NCBI GenBank assembly: GCA_948676835.1
Contig: CAPOZU010000001.1
Location: 1 to 64,000 of the forward strand
Reading direction: 5' to 3'
From: an uncultured Clostridia bacterium
GTDB lineage: Bacteria; Bacillota; Clostridia; TANB77; CAG-508
DNA length: 64,000 nt
Of the stretch, positions 1 to 8,799 are shown piece after piece. Below the pieces are notes generated by a model. The model searched no databases. It worked only from the letters and a program-made list of their open reading frames with translations, and was not told the DNA's origin. Position 1 is the first letter of the stretch. The number at the start of each line of letters is the position of its first letter. The position numbers and the translations under genes are program-made.

Positions 1-95
1 ATGAATTATATTAAACATAAATTTTCTAAAATATCATATTGGAACTTTGCTATGTCATTATTATAATTAGCAAAATTAACTCACACAAATAGCAA
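1..95. repeat. Right end of an interspersed noncoding repeat element (truncated by window edge)
   Basis: These bases closely match 32938-33047, the right end of the 600-bp element between pta and nth. Shared blocks include ATGAATTATATTAAA, ATATCATATT, CATTATTATAATTAGCAAAA and the terminal CTCACACAAATAGCAATT. This copy has internal deletions relative to the other. It lies directly downstream of the ymdB stop codon (97-99), just as the other copy abuts the nth stop. Only the right end is visible; the rest would lie left of the window. Confidence 0.75.
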
Positions 96-96
96 T

Positions 97-867
97 TTAT
101 TTATTTAATCTTTCAATTTTTGTAACTTTATTTGTGTTATCATCAATTTCAAAAATACAACTATTAAACATGCCCTTTCCTTCTGCAACTCTATATTTTT
201 CTGGTAAAGATGTAACAAATCTTTTTATTGATGCTTCTACATCCATTCCTATAACAGATTTTTTAGGTCCTGTCATTCCAATATCAGAAATATATGCAGT
301 TCCATTTTCTAATATTTTTTCATCTGCTGTTTGTACATGTGTATGTGTTCCAAAAATAATAGTTGCATCACCATCTAAATAATATCCTAAAGCAATTTTT
401 TCAGCTGTAGCTTCTGCATGAAAATCTATAATTATTATATCTACTGCTTCTTTTATTTCATCTATAATATCTCTAGCAACTATAAAAGGATTCTCGGAAA
501 GAACTGGCATTGTTGTTCTTCCAATCAAATTTATTACAGCAATTGTTTTTCCTTTGCACTCATAAAATTCATATCCCTTTCCAGGATTGTTTGAAGAATA
601 ATTTGCTGGTCTTATAATATGCTTATCATCTATGAAATTAAATATTTCTTTTTTTCCCCAGGTATGATTTCCCATTGTTACAACATCAACATTTAATCCT
701 CTTATTTCTTTATACATCTTTTCTGTAAGACCCATACCATCAGCTGCATTTTCTCCATTTACGATAATAAAATCAATTTCATTTTCCTTTATAATATATG
801 GTAACACATCTTTTAATTTTTGAAGACCTGTTTTCCCCACAATATCACCAACTGCTAATACTCTCAT
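97..867 (-). CDS. ymdB: YmdB-type metallophosphoesterase (2',3'-cyclic-nucleotide phosphodiesterase)
   Basis: The 256-residue protein belongs to the TIGR00282/YmdB family of calcineurin-like phosphoesterases, cytoplasmic enzymes acting on cyclic nucleotides and affecting RNA turnover and biofilm/sporulation decisions in Bacillus. Visible metal-binding motifs are GDIVGKTG near the N-terminus, VNGENAADGMG around residue 38, TMGNHTWGKKE around 65, DFHAEATAEK around 150 and FGTHTHVQTAD around 173, in the family order. Length is typical. The start has an AGGAG Shine-Dalgarno just upstream, and a promoter lies at 929-957. The stop codon sits against the end of a repeat element. In other Firmicutes ymdB lies next to rny; that neighbour would be beyond the left edge. 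Confidence 0.93.
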   Translation of the reverse strand: MRVLAVGDIVGKTGLQKLKDVLPYIIKENEIDFIIVNGENAADGMGLTEKMYKEIRGLNVDVVTMGNHTWGKKEIFNFIDDKHIIRPANYSSNNPGKGYEFYECKGKTIAVINLIGRTTMPVLSENPFIVARDIIDEIKEAVDIIIIDFHAEATAEKIALGYYLDGDATIIFGTHTHVQTADEKILENGTAYISDIGMTGPKKSVIGMDVEASIKRFVTSLPEKYRVAEGKGMFNSCIFEIDDNTNKVTKIERLNK

Positions 868-928
868 ATTTTCTCCTAACTAAATAATAAAAAGGAACTA
901 TTAGTCCCTACTTTTAATCACTTTATAT

Positions 929-957
929 ATTTTAACATAATACTATTGTTTTATCAA
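929..957 (-). promoter_or_regulatory. Sigma-A type promoter for ymdB
   Basis: On the minus strand the -35 box is TTGATA (952-957), the spacer is 17 nt and the -10 box is TAAAAT (929-934), about 60 nt upstream of the ymdB start. Confidence 0.6.
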
Positions 958-994
958 TAATTTTATTCTAGAACAAATTTTATATAAAAATTTC

Positions 995-1027
995 AAAGAG
1001 ACTACCTTACAAGGCAGTCTCTTTTTT
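995..1027 (-). terminator. Rho-independent terminator after the GH13 gene
   Basis: Inverted repeat AAAGAGACT / AGTCTCTTT with an inner CC/GG pair around TTACAA, flanked by T/A runs. It lies just downstream of the GH13 stop codon. Confidence 0.7.
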
Positions 1028-1037
1028 GGTTAACAAG

Positions 1038-2870
1038 TTACGCTTTGAATACAATAGCATTGTATGGAGTAAGAACATGCTTCTCTTCAGTTTCCTTCAG
1101 AGAAAACACAACCTCATTCATAGTAAATTCCCAAAGCGGAATATAGTTCGAGGTCCTGTTCACAACAAAAATCAAATCGTTCCTTTGATAAACTAATTTG
1201 CTCTCATCGATTTCAAGGATTTTGAAATCCACATCAGAAAACACATCTGGATAAGCATTTCTAAATACTCCCATTTTGCGATAGAGCTCATAGCATCTTT
1301 GATTGATATTATCCCAAGGAAACGGTTTTCTGTTCATAGGATCTTTGTATCCCATCACACCAGCTTCGTCACCAGCAAAAATCGACGGAAGTCCCGGCAA
1401 AGTATACTGAAGGAATACTGTTAATCCCTGCAAATTATATGCCAGTTCCATTTTTTCATCAGGAATCTTGTCATGTTCAAATTCCCATTCACGGAATTTA
1501 TCTGTATCAAATTGACCATACGTATACCAGTATCCATTTTTCTCCATATCCCAAGGAGTTTCATATTCAATTTCTTCTTTCATGAAATCTCCAACCAGAA
1601 TATTAAGCATTCTCGGAATATCATGCGATGTACAGAAAATTGGAGAAGCCATAAGAGCCTCTTTAGGATACAATTTACAGATTTTTTTGACAATATGCCT
1701 AAAGTTTCTGTAATTTCCCCAGCGAATATATCTATATATCGCAATTGCAAACTGGTAGTTCATAACCGAATCCAACTCATCCCCAAAAAGGAACTCCCGA
1801 TATTCGCCTGTAACAGCGTTTTTCCAAACTTCACCAGTTATAAGCTTTTTAAAAATAATTCTAATAGCTTTTAGGATAAAGTCTGGTAAATTATCTGCAA
1901 CATCTAAGCGAATGCCATCAAAATATTGAGCATACAGATTGAGCCACTTTTTAAGATTCTCCATATACCTAGGACTGTTTTTGTTGAATTCAACTAGTGT
2001 TTCATATCCCCACCAACAATTAGGCACAGTGTATTTATGTTGCCACGAATACATTTCTGGGTCTTCTTTTAGTAAGGGATTTTCGTTACTGGAATGGTTA
2101 AGCACAACATCCAAAATAATTTTCATATTAAGTTTGTGTGCTTCATTTCTCAATGTTTCAACATCATCCCAATCACCGAACATTTCATGAATCTTCTCAT
2201 AATCAGATGTATCATACCCATTCTGAGACGGGCTTTTAAGAATCGGTGTAAGATAAAGTACAATTGTTGTTTCTTCAGGTACTAAACTTCTGATATATGG
2301 CATTTTTTTGATGATACCTTTAATATTGCCACCATATCTTTGATTGTTACGAAATTCTCCATCAGGATCTCTACGCCACTTAGGAAATGTATCCCACGGA
2401 ACAACTTTGTCGCTGAACTCTTCAGGTAATTCAGACGAACAGAAAGTATCAACAAAAATCTGATACATTACTGCTCCCTTAATCCATTCTGGAGTATTAA
2501 AGCGATAGTGAGAAAAACATTCCCAAAACGGCAACGCTCTGCCATCAGCTATAACAGCACAGTCATTATCTGCATCATATTTTATTTCCTCATCCAGACC
2601 ATTTATTTTCAGTGTTATATAGAATGTTCTATAGCCCGGAGTAGCAAAAGATACAGTACCTACAAAAGTGCTGTTAGTTTCTGTTGACTTACCAGCATCG
2701 TACACTAAACTGCATTTAACAGTTCCCGGCTGTTCACCTCTCCGATTGAATAGAGCAGTAACATCGCTTACAAATCCAAGGTCATTGGAGATAGACAAAG
2801 TGATGTCCATTTTCTCTCCCAATATGTTAGGCGAACTGTAATGGACGAAAATCTTTTGGTTAACCTTCAT
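1038..2870 (-). CDS. GH13 alpha-amylase family glycoside hydrolase (neopullulanase/cyclomaltodextrinase-like)
   Basis: A 610-residue cytoplasmic alpha-glucan hydrolase (no signal peptide). An N-terminal beta-sandwich of about 125 residues precedes the (beta/alpha)8 barrel, as in maltogenic-amylase-like enzymes. Visible GH13 regions are DVVLNHSS (region I), GIRLDVAD with the nucleophile Asp near 323, ITGEVW with the acid/base Glu near 347, and TSHDIPR with the third Asp near 417. A C-terminal beta domain ends the protein. It likely hydrolyses maltodextrins or cyclodextrins. Base and codon use is clearly richer in G/C than in the neighbours, and two in-frame CGG Arg codons occur (1797-1799, 2742-2744), which native genes here avoid. 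It stands alone with its own promoter and terminator, which suggests horizontal acquisition. Confidence 0.9.
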   Translation of the reverse strand: MKVNQKIFVHYSSPNILGEKMDITLSISNDLGFVSDVTALFNRRGEQPGTVKCSLVYDAGKSTETNSTFVGTVSFATPGYRTFYITLKINGLDEEIKYDADNDCAVIADGRALPFWECFSHYRFNTPEWIKGAVMYQIFVDTFCSSELPEEFSDKVVPWDTFPKWRRDPDGEFRNNQRYGGNIKGIIKKMPYIRSLVPEETTIVLYLTPILKSPSQNGYDTSDYEKIHEMFGDWDDVETLRNEAHKLNMKIILDVVLNHSSNENPLLKEDPEMYSWQHKYTVPNCWWGYETLVEFNKNSPRYMENLKKWLNLYAQYFDGIRLDVADNLPDFILKAIRIIFKKLITGEVWKNAVTGEYREFLFGDELDSVMNYQFAIAIYRYIRWGNYRNFRHIVKKICKLYPKEALMASPIFCTSHDIPRMLNILVGDFMKEEIEYETPWDMEKNGYWYTYGQFDTDKFREWEFEHDKIPDEKMELAYNLQGLTVFLQYTLPGLPSIFAGDEAGVMGYKDPMNRKPFPWDNINQRCYELYRKMGVFRNAYPDVFSDVDFKILEIDESKLVYQRNDLIFVVNRTSNYIPLWEFTMNEVVFSLKETEEKHVLTPYNAIVFKA

Positions 2871-2932
2871 TACAACTCCTCCTTTAATTAAAGTACAGGT
2901 TTTATATAAAAAAAGTTATGACTTTCACTTAT

Positions 2933-2961
2933 AATTTAATATCTTTTTTACATTTTGTCAA
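2933..2961 (-). promoter_or_regulatory. Promoter for the GH13 gene
   Basis: Minus strand: perfect -35 TTGACA (2956-2961), 17-nt spacer, weaker -10 TAAATT (2933-2938), about 65 nt upstream of the GH13 start. Confidence 0.5.
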
Positions 2962-2985
2962 CGATTTTCACTTTAAATACACAAA

Positions 2986-3030
2986 AAAGAAGAATATTGT
3001 CGAATTTTGATTTTCTAAATATTCTTCTTT
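2986..3030 (-). terminator. Terminator after guaB
   Basis: Inverted repeat AAAGAAGAATATT / AATATTCTTCTTT with a loop of about 17 nt, followed on the minus strand by a T-rich tract. It lies 25 nt downstream of the guaB stop. Confidence 0.6.
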
Positions 3031-3054
3031 GATTATAGTTATATTAACAATTTA

Positions 3055-4566
3055 TTATAATCTACCAGTATCGTAATCTTTTAGTATTACATCGTGAGCT
3101 CCGCCTTCTTTAATACTTACATTAGAAACCATTGTTAATCTTGCTTTTTGATGTAATTCTGGAATTGATATTGAACCACAATTACACATTGTTGATTTTA
3201 TTTTACTAATTGTTATAGCGACATTATCCTTTAGAGCTCCCGCATAAGGAATTAAAGAATCAACACCTTCTTCAAAAGTCAATTTATTTTTAGCATCTCC
3301 ACCTAAATCATATCTTTGCCAATTTCTTGCTCTATTTGATCCTTCTCCCCAATATTCTTTCATAAATGTTCCATTTCTTTTTACTTTTCTTGAAGGACTT
3401 TCATCAAATCTAGCAAAATATCTTCCCATCATAACAAAATCTGCTCCCATAGCTAAAGCTAAAGTTATATGATGATCATGTACTATTCCACCATCTGAGC
3501 AAATTGGAATGTAAACTCCTGTCCTTTCAAAATATTCATTACGTGCTTCAACAACATCCATTAGAGAACTAGCTTGTCCTCTTCCAATTCCTTTTGTTTC
3601 ACGAGTTATACAAATCGATCCACCGCCTACACCAACTTTTATAAAATCTGCTCCAGCGTCTGCTAAGTAATAAAAACCAGCTTTATCTACAACATTTCCA
3701 GCTCCAATTTTAACTGAATCTCCATAATTTTGTCTTACCCAGTCTATTGTATTTTTTTGCCATACAGAATATCCATCTGAAGAATCCATACAAATCATAT
3801 CAACGCCTGCTTCTACTAAAGCTGGTATTCTTTCTTGATAATCTCTTGTATTTATTCCTGCACCAACTATAAATCTTTTATTGTCATCTAATAAAGAATT
3901 TGGATTTTCTTTATCTGATTCATAATCTTTTCTGAATACTAATGTATCTAAATTTCCATTATCATCTAATATTGGAAGACAACTTATTTTGTTATCCCAT
4001 ATTAAATCATTTGCATCATGCAGAGAAATACCTCTTCTAGCATAAACTAATTTTTCTACTGGAACCATATATTGGCTTACTGGTTCATCTAAAGATACTC
4101 TTGATATTCTAAAATCTTTATCTGTAACTAATCCTAAAAATTTCCCATTGGCTGAACCATCTTCTGTAATCATAACTGTTGAATGTCCAGTTTCTTCTAT
4201 TAAATTTAAGACTTCACCAATTGTATTATAAGGCTTTACATTTGAATCACTTGTTATAAATCCAGCCTTATATTTTTTTACATTCCTTACCATTTGTGCT
4301 TGTGATTCTATAGATTGTGCTCCATATATAAATGAGCATCCTCCTTCTCTTGCAAGTGCTATAGCCATCTTTTCCCCTGAAACTGATTGCATTATAGCAG
4401 AAACCATTGGTATATTAGCACTATACTTTGCCTGTTCTCCTCTTCTAAATTTTACTAGTGGGGTTCTTAAACTAACATTGTTTGGTATACATCTTTCATC
4501 AGTTAAATTTGGTAATAATAAAAACTCATTAAAAGTTCTTGATATATCGTTTAGTATTTCAGCCAT
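3055..4566 (-). CDS. guaB: IMP dehydrogenase
   Basis: A 503-residue enzyme that oxidises IMP to XMP with NAD+, the committed step of GMP synthesis. The catalytic loop motif [10 protein letters not shown] carries the nucleophilic Cys near residue 319. The phosphate-binding SDGG follows near 358 and the flap-region ARNWQRYD lies around 410. Two CBS repeats (a Bateman domain) are inserted at roughly residues 95-215, as in canonical IMPDH. The start is set by a GGAGG Shine-Dalgarno 8 nt upstream. It is monocistronic, with its own promoter (4603-4631) and terminator. GMP reductase is a related family, but the CBS insert and length favour IMPDH. Confidence 0.95.
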   Translation of the reverse strand: MAEILNDISRTFNEFLLLPNLTDERCIPNNVSLRTPLVKFRRGEQAKYSANIPMVSAIMQSVSGEKMAIALAREGGCSFIYGAQSIESQAQMVRNVKKYKAGFITSDSNVKPYNTIGEVLNLIEETGHSTVMITEDGSANGKFLGLVTDKDFRISRVSLDEPVSQYMVPVEKLVYARRGISLHDANDLIWDNKISCLPILDDNGNLDTLVFRKDYESDKENPNSLLDDNKRFIVGAGINTRDYQERIPALVEAGVDMICMDSSDGYSVWQKNTIDWVRQNYGDSVKIGAGNVVDKAGFYYLADAGADFIKVGVGGGSICITRETKGIGRGQASSLMDVVEARNEYFERTGVYIPICSDGGIVHDHHITLALAMGADFVMMGRYFARFDESPSRKVKRNGTFMKEYWGEGSNRARNWQRYDLGGDAKNKLTFEEGVDSLIPYAGALKDNVAITISKIKSTMCNCGSISIPELHQKARLTMVSNVSIKEGGAHDVILKDYDTGRL

Positions 4567-4602
4567 TAAAAATTTCCTCCTTACATTTTTTATTATGTTT
4601 TA

Positions 4603-4631
4603 ATTATAACTATAAATATTTTTTTAATCAA
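4603..4631 (-). promoter_or_regulatory. Promoter for guaB
   Basis: Minus strand TTGATT (4626-4631), 17-nt spacer, perfect TATAAT (4603-4608). No purine riboswitch could be recognised in the short leader. Confidence 0.75.
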
Positions 4632-4669
4632 ACTTTATTTTATATTTTTTCATTACAAAATTGATACTT

Positions 4670-4698
4670 TTTACAAATTTGTAATTTTATGATATAAT
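4670..4698 (+). promoter_or_regulatory. Promoter for the small membrane protein at 4742
   Basis: Plus strand TTTACA (4670-4675), 17-nt spacer, TATAAT (4693-4698), divergent from guaB. Confidence 0.75.
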
Positions 4699-4741
4699 TA
4701 TTATGTTACTTATAGTATTTTTTTCTTATGGAGGGATTTAT

Positions 4742-4978
4742 ATGACACCAACAACAATCGCTTTAGTAAAAATCGTTATTGCATCTGTGCTACTGTTTGT
4801 AGTTTGCAAAGTTGAAGGTTACTTAGAGAGCAAACTTACAGAAACATCTGGTACTCGGACAGACATATTAATACTGTCCTCAGTGATTATATCCGCTGCT
4901 ATAGGCATATTCATATGCTATCAGATATGGATTGTAATCTCCCCTGTATTAGAACCAATAATTTTTACTACATCATAA
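4742..4978 (+). CDS. Small two-TM hypothetical membrane protein
   Basis: The start at 4742 is chosen because GGAGGG lies 6 nt upstream (4730-4735); an in-frame ATG at 4703 has no ribosome-binding site and lies too close to the promoter. The 78-residue product has a hydrophobic segment near residues 7-25, a hydrophilic stretch KVEGYLESKLTETSGTRTD, and a second hydrophobic segment near 47-70. I do not recognise a family. Base composition is more balanced than in neighbouring native genes, and it contains an in-frame CGG Arg codon (4856-4858). It has its own promoter and a very strong terminator, so it is an isolated single-gene unit, possibly acquired. Confidence 0.65.
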   Translation: MTPTTIALVKIVIASVLLFVVCKVEGYLESKLTETSGTRTDILILSSVIISAAIGIFICYQIWIVISPVLEPIIFTTS

Positions 4979-5060
4979 TTAAAACTAAATATTGTCTTGC
5001 TCCAAATGTTATAAAAATCTCTGACGCAGTTTTTTGAAACTCAAGGCTGCTATTAACAAA

Positions 5061-5122
5061 AAGCTAATTAATCAAATGACGTGAACATTTACAAGTTCAC
5101 GTCACACGTTAATTAGCCTTTT
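5061..5122. terminator. Nested-hairpin bidirectional terminator
   Basis: Two nested perfect inverted repeats: outer GCTAATTAA / TTAATTAGC and inner GACGTGAAC / GTTCACGTC with an 8-nt loop. T-rich tracts flank both sides. It separates the convergent genes at 4742 (+) and dapL (-). Confidence 0.8.
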
Positions 5123-5126
5123 TACT

Positions 5127-6359
5127 TTACTTCATATTTTTTATTCTTTCTATTGCTTCTATTGTGTTTTCTCTTGTTCCAAATGCTGTTAATCTAAAAT
5201 ATCCTTCACCACTTGGTCCAAAACCAACACCTGGAGTTCCTACTACATTAATTTCATTTAGTAATTTATCAAAAAATTCCCATGAAGTTAATCCATTTGG
5301 AACTTTTAGCCATATATATGGAGAATTTACTCCACCATATACAGTATATCCAGCTTCTTCTAATCCATTTTTGATTATTTTAGCATTTTCTTTATAATAA
5401 TTTATATTTTCTAATACTTGTTTTCTTCCTTCTTCTGTGTATGTAGCTTCAGCACCTCTTTGGCTTATATATGAAGCTCCATTAAATTTTGTACATTGTC
5501 TTCTGTCCCATAATTTGTTTAATTCAACAGGTTCTCCATTTTTTGTATAAGCTTTTACTTCTTTAGGAACTACTACATAAGCACATCTTATTCCTGTAAA
5601 TCCAGCTGTTTTTGAATAACTTTTGAATTCTATTGCAACTTCTTTTGCACCTTCTATTTCATATATACTATGTGGAACATCATCATCTGATATAAATACT
5701 TCATAAGCTGCATCAAATAGTATTATTGCCTTATTTTCTCTTGCATAATCTACCCATTTCTTTAATTCTGCTCTTGTTAATACTGTTCCAGTAGGATTAT
5801 TAGGATAGCATAAATATATCATATCTACTGGTTCTTTTGGTAGTTCAGGTATAAAATTATTTTCCGCAGTAACTGGCAAGTATACTATATTTTCATATTT
5901 TTTTGTAGTTTCATTGTATTTTCCACTTCTTCCAGACATTACATTTGTATCTAAATATACAGGATATACTGGGTCTGCAATTGCAACTTTATTATCTTCT
6001 GAAAATAAATCTACTATATTCCCACAATCAGAATTTATTCCATCAGAAATAAATATTTCACTTATATCAATATCTACTCCCAATCTTTTGTAATCAAATT
6101 CCTTAATTTTTTCTTTTAGGAAATCATATCCTATTTCTGGACCATATCCCTTAAAAGTTTCTTTTACACCCAATTCAGCTGTTGCTTTGTTCATAGCATC
6201 TAAAATTGGTTTTGGTATTGGCCTTGTTACATCTCCAACACCTAATTTAATAATTTTTGCATCAGGGTTTTCCTTTGCAAATTCAGCTACTTTTTTTACT
6301 ATTGTTACAAATAAGTAGCTATTTTGTAAGTTTAAAAAATTTTCATTTACATTAATCAT
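5127..6359 (-). CDS. dapL: LL-diaminopimelate aminotransferase
   Basis: A PLP-dependent class I/II aminotransferase of 410 residues. It converts tetrahydrodipicolinate directly to LL-diaminopimelate in lysine and peptidoglycan-precursor synthesis. Family hallmarks are [14 protein letters not shown], an [12 protein letters not shown] loop, [11 protein letters not shown], and [12 protein letters not shown] with the PLP Lys near residue 250. The C-terminal [15 protein letters not shown] supplies the substrate-carboxylate Arg. The start is placed at 6359: the upstream in-frame ATG at 6377 overlaps the Shine-Dalgarno itself (ATGGAGGAAAATTTAAATATG). DapL replaces the acyl-DAP route, as in many Clostridia. 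Confidence 0.94.
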   Translation of the reverse strand: MINVNENFLNLQNSYLFVTIVKKVAEFAKENPDAKIIKLGVGDVTRPIPKPILDAMNKATAELGVKETFKGYGPEIGYDFLKEKIKEFDYKRLGVDIDISEIFISDGINSDCGNIVDLFSEDNKVAIADPVYPVYLDTNVMSGRSGKYNETTKKYENIVYLPVTAENNFIPELPKEPVDMIYLCYPNNPTGTVLTRAELKKWVDYARENKAIILFDAAYEVFISDDDVPHSIYEIEGAKEVAIEFKSYSKTAGFTGIRCAYVVVPKEVKAYTKNGEPVELNKLWDRRQCTKFNGASYISQRGAEATYTEEGRKQVLENINYYKENAKIIKNGLEEAGYTVYGGVNSPYIWLKVPNGLTSWEFFDKLLNEINVVGTPGVGFGPSGEGYFRLTAFGTRENTIEAIERIKNMK

Positions 6360-6423
6360 ATTTAAATTTTCCTCCATAGGAAACTTGCTTAAAAATTAAT
6401 AAATTATTATTCAATTTTCTATA

Positions 6424-6452
6424 TTTATATCATTATAAATGAATTTTTTCAA
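6424..6452 (-). promoter_or_regulatory. Promoter for dapL
   Basis: Minus strand TTGAAA (6447-6452), 17-nt spacer, TATAAA (6424-6429) preceded by TGA, an extended -10. Confidence 0.6.
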
Positions 6453-6466
6453 TATCTATAAAAAAA

Positions 6467-6510
6467 TAAAGTTTAAAGTAAACAAAATATTTCATCTACT
6501 TTAAACTTTA
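6467..6510 (-). terminator. Terminator after holA
   Basis: Perfect 14-bp inverted repeat TAAAGTTTAAAGTA / TACTTTAAACTTTA with a 16-nt loop. On the minus strand the T-run follows, 19 nt downstream of the holA stop. Confidence 0.7.
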
Positions 6511-6528
6511 CTCATTTATTTTTCATTT

Positions 6529-7545
6529 TTAACTACAATATCTACACAAAATACTTCTTAACCCAACATCTATATCTATTTTTCCATTTTTTGAATTGTA
6601 ATCTAAATCTATTAGTGAATTCAAAATCCCTTTCAATTCTTTCATTTTAAAATATGATGCTTGCTTTTTATACTTTGCAACTAAAAAAGTTTGATTTGGT
6701 CTTAAACTTAATGAATTTACAATATCTTTATTATTTTCAGAAGCAATTCTGCATAAATATATTTTTTTAAAATGATTATATAAAGTAATTAATATTTTTT
6801 GAAGAGCTTCTTTTTGATAAATTAAATTATCCAAAACTTCTAATGCTTTATCAATTTTTCTTATTGCCAAATTATCTGTAAGTTCAAATATAACACTATC
6901 TATTTGTTTTATTGATAAACAGTTTACATCATTAATAGTTATTGTTCCACCTATTCCTGCATATTCTATTAGCTTTCTTATTTCATTTATTAAAATTTCA
7001 AGATTTGTTCCTGCAATTTCTACTAGATAATTTAATGTAGTTTCATCACAGTTTACTTTATATAAATTGCATATTTGTTTTAGCTTTTTTACTAATTGAA
7101 CTGGCTTTAACTCTTCTATATTACATACTATTCCGTTTTCTGATATAGCTTCAAAAACACTATTTTTATCTGCTTCTGATTCAGCAAAAATAAGTACAAC
7201 TGATTCTGAAATTGTATCCATATTATTTTTTATAAAATCTGCAACTTTTTCTTGTATTGGTGTTCCTGATTTCTTTCTTCCGTCTTTTTTAAATAATCCT
7301 GAATTTTTTATTATTATTAATTTTTTATCATATCCAAATGCAGGCATTTGGATATCTGAAATTAAATTTTCTATATTCGATTCGCCTAATACTATATAAT
7401 TTATTCCTAAAAGCAATTCTCCAAATATCTTCTTTATTTTATGTATAGCAGTATCTATTAAATATTGTTCTCCACCATACAAAAAATATATAGGCTTTAA
7501 TTCAGTTTGAATACTTTTATTTAATGCATCATATGATAAATCCAT
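6529..7545 (-). CDS. holA: DNA polymerase III delta subunit
   Basis: A 338-residue HolA, the clamp-loader subunit that opens the beta sliding clamp. Visible features are the N-terminal KPIYFLYGGEQYLID, the degenerate AAA+ domain with MPAFGYDKKLIIIKN, a lid region ending around residue 215, and the C-terminal collar helices with QKILITLYNHFKK typical of bacterial delta. There is no Walker A, as expected for delta. The ATG at 7545 is preferred: the upstream in-frame ATG overlaps the AGGG ribosome-binding site (ATGAGGGATATTATG). Located downstream of oapA, with an extended -10 (TGATATAAT) just upstream, so it is probably transcribed separately. Confidence 0.9.
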   Translation of the reverse strand: MDLSYDALNKSIQTELKPIYFLYGGEQYLIDTAIHKIKKIFGELLLGINYIVLGESNIENLISDIQMPAFGYDKKLIIIKNSGLFKKDGRKKSGTPIQEKVADFIKNNMDTISESVVLIFAESEADKNSVFEAISENGIVCNIEELKPVQLVKKLKQICNLYKVNCDETTLNYLVEIAGTNLEILINEIRKLIEYAGIGGTITINDVNCLSIKQIDSVIFELTDNLAIRKIDKALEVLDNLIYQKEALQKILITLYNHFKKIYLCRIASENNKDIVNSLSLRPNQTFLVAKYKKQASYFKMKELKGILNSLIDLDYNSKNGKIDIDVGLRSILCRYCS

Positions 7546-7588
7546 AATATCCCTCATTTCACAAATATTATATCATAAACAAAAAAAA

Positions 7589-7611
7589 AAATCATCTTAT
7601 ACAGATGATTT
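7589..7611 (-). terminator. Terminator after oapA
   Basis: Perfect hairpin AAATCATCT / AGATGATTT with loop TATAC. On the minus strand it is followed by a run of about 11 T (complement of the A-run at 7580-7590). It overlaps the last base of the oapA stop codon. Confidence 0.8.
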
Positions 7612-8154
7612 TATTTATCTAAATTTATTATTTTACTAACAAATGCAACTATTACTGTTGAATTTTGTTTCGCAATTTGTTTTGTTGCAGCTTTTCCACC
7701 AACAGTAACTGATGCAACTAAGGCACTAAATACAAATTGTATTTGTGAACTCATCCCAAAATTTTCTGTAAGCTTTAATGCTATCATTGCACTAATTGCA
7801 CCACTAAGTACTCCGGCAAATATCTCCTATAACATCTGCACAAAAGTTTGAAACTTTTGCTGAATTTCTAATCATTTTTATAGATGTTTTAGCACCTTTT
7901 ATTTTTTTACTTGCTTGTGCGTGGAAATCTTCTTCATTACCAACTGTAACAGCAACACCTATAAGATCAAATAGAATACCTATTGCTATAACCATTATTA
8001 ATACAATTAATCCAACAATTATACTCAAGTTTGATATTACAGTATTTGATATAAACGAAAATGTTAGTGACAATATAAATGTTACTATTGATATAAATAT
8101 TACCCATGAATTATTACTGTTTTTCGAGCTGGGTTTATCTTTTTTTTCTTTCAT
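7611..8154 (-). CDS. oapA: OapA-like OLE-associated membrane protein, interrupted by a CGG +1 frameshift
   Basis: Read continuously, this encodes about 180 residues. The first 110 (8154 to 7813) hold two membrane segments (about residues 16-37 and 42-68), the motif GILFDLIGVAVT, and a basic stretch FHAQASKKIKGAKTSIKMIRNSAKVSNFC. At 7813-7815 the frame meets CGG and would stop four codons later. Skipping the C gives GDIC-GVLSGAISAMIALKLT, a further membrane segment, then GGKAATKQIAKQ and a stop at 7611. The family resembles small Firmicute proteins often annotated CorB-like, and OapA, the partner of OLE RNA. Directly upstream, in the same direction, lies a 600-nt structured RNA, which is the OLE-oapA arrangement. 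Shine-Dalgarno: AGGAG. Either expressed by frameshifting, broken, or a sequence error. Confidence 0.75.
7812..7815 (-). other. CGGA +1 frameshift site 1 (oapA)
   Basis: Minus-strand zero frame reads GAT ATT TGC CGG AGT ACT TAG. Skipping C gives TGC GGA GTA CTT AGT GGT, restoring the conserved-looking DICGVLSG and about 70 further codons to a normal stop plus terminator. Confidence 0.7.
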
Positions 8155-8189
8155 TTGTTATATTTACTCCTAAAATAATTATTATAAAA

Positions 8190-8764
8190 TTGGTAAGAAC
8201 TTGAGTAAATTTTACGGTTTAGGTCTAGCAGATTTTCTCAATTTTCCACTTTTCATTACTAAAAAGCCGTTTCCGCTTAGGGAAAACCCCATCTTTTAAA
8301 AAGATGTCGCCAGATCACCACTTAAATCCGTACCTTAATCCTCAAGTTCTCTTGCTTAATAATCTAAGCAAACACTCTAGAAATTTTCTTTGAGTATCCT
8401 AGCCCGTTATTAGTCTTTTTTGCAGTAACAATTTCATAATCAAATATAATAAAGTATTTGGCCAATATCTTATTATACTTGGCGATTAATCCCGAGTCAC
8501 CACTCAAGACAAGTTATTACCACCATATGCTAGCTAAAAGCCTATGGGTTTACCTATTCTGGAATAAAACGAATAAGTCTCAACGGAAACAGGAATCACC
8601 TATATGCCATTACAAGCTATCCTAATTCCTTTACTCCTCAGGACCACGCAAAACTGGGCGTAATGCGCAGAGCTCTAAGAAACTTCGACTGATAACACTT
8701 CATAGTAGATTTTTAGGCCCACCCTCATAACAGGAGTATACACTAGAATAATGCACCAACGATG
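8190..8764 (-). ncRNA. ole: OLE RNA (ornate large extremophilic RNA) candidate
   Basis: A gene-free, unusually G/C-containing stretch of roughly 575-600 nt with its own promoter (8771-8799), transcribed towards oapA. Strong local helices are visible: an 18-bp stem with G-U pairs at 8441-8482 (CAAATATAATAA pairing with TTATTATACTTG), CTTGCTTA/TAAGCAA at 8351-8370, and CATCTTTT/AAAAGATG at 8290-8306. Length, absence of ORFs, and position immediately upstream of a small multi-TM OapA-like gene match OLE RNA, a membrane-associated RNA-protein complex implicated in Mg2+, cold and alcohol stress responses in anaerobic and extremophilic Firmicutes. I could not match specific consensus nucleotides from memory, so the call rests on context, size and structure. 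The 3' end is approximate. Confidence 0.72.
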
Positions 8765-8770
8765 TATAAT

Positions 8771-8799
8771 ATTATAACACTTTTTTTAATTCTATTCAA
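8771..8799 (-). promoter_or_regulatory. Promoter for the OLE RNA-oapA unit
   Basis: Minus strand TTGAAT (8794-8799), exactly 17-nt spacer, TATAAT (8771-8776). The -35 box overlaps the stop codon of the upstream FtsX-family gene. Predicted transcription start is near 8764. Confidence 0.75.

Noticed and set aside
880..920. GGGAC/GTTCC hairpin with T-run in the ymdB leader
   Set aside because: Only five base pairs with a small loop; too weak to call a terminator or attenuator.
1473..1874. Plus-strand open frame of 133 codons within the GH13 gene
   Set aside because: Antisense shadow of a conserved catalytic domain, no ribosome-binding site.
4567..4602. Purine or other riboswitch in the guaB leader
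   Set aside because: The leader is only about 35 nt from the -10 to the start codon and shows no aptamer-like helices.
6359..6377. Upstream in-frame start codons of dapL, holA, gtrA and the 39707 glycosyltransferase
   Set aside because: In each case the upstream ATG overlaps the Shine-Dalgarno of the next ATG, so the downstream start is the better choice; the recurrence is explained by ATG preceding GAGG-type sites.
8190..8764. RNase P RNA, tmRNA, group I or II intron as identity of the structured RNA
   Set aside because: I could not find the expected RNase P core motifs, a tmRNA tag frame with CCA-type ends, or intron-encoded ORF/catalytic domains; size and oapA-like neighbour fit OLE better.
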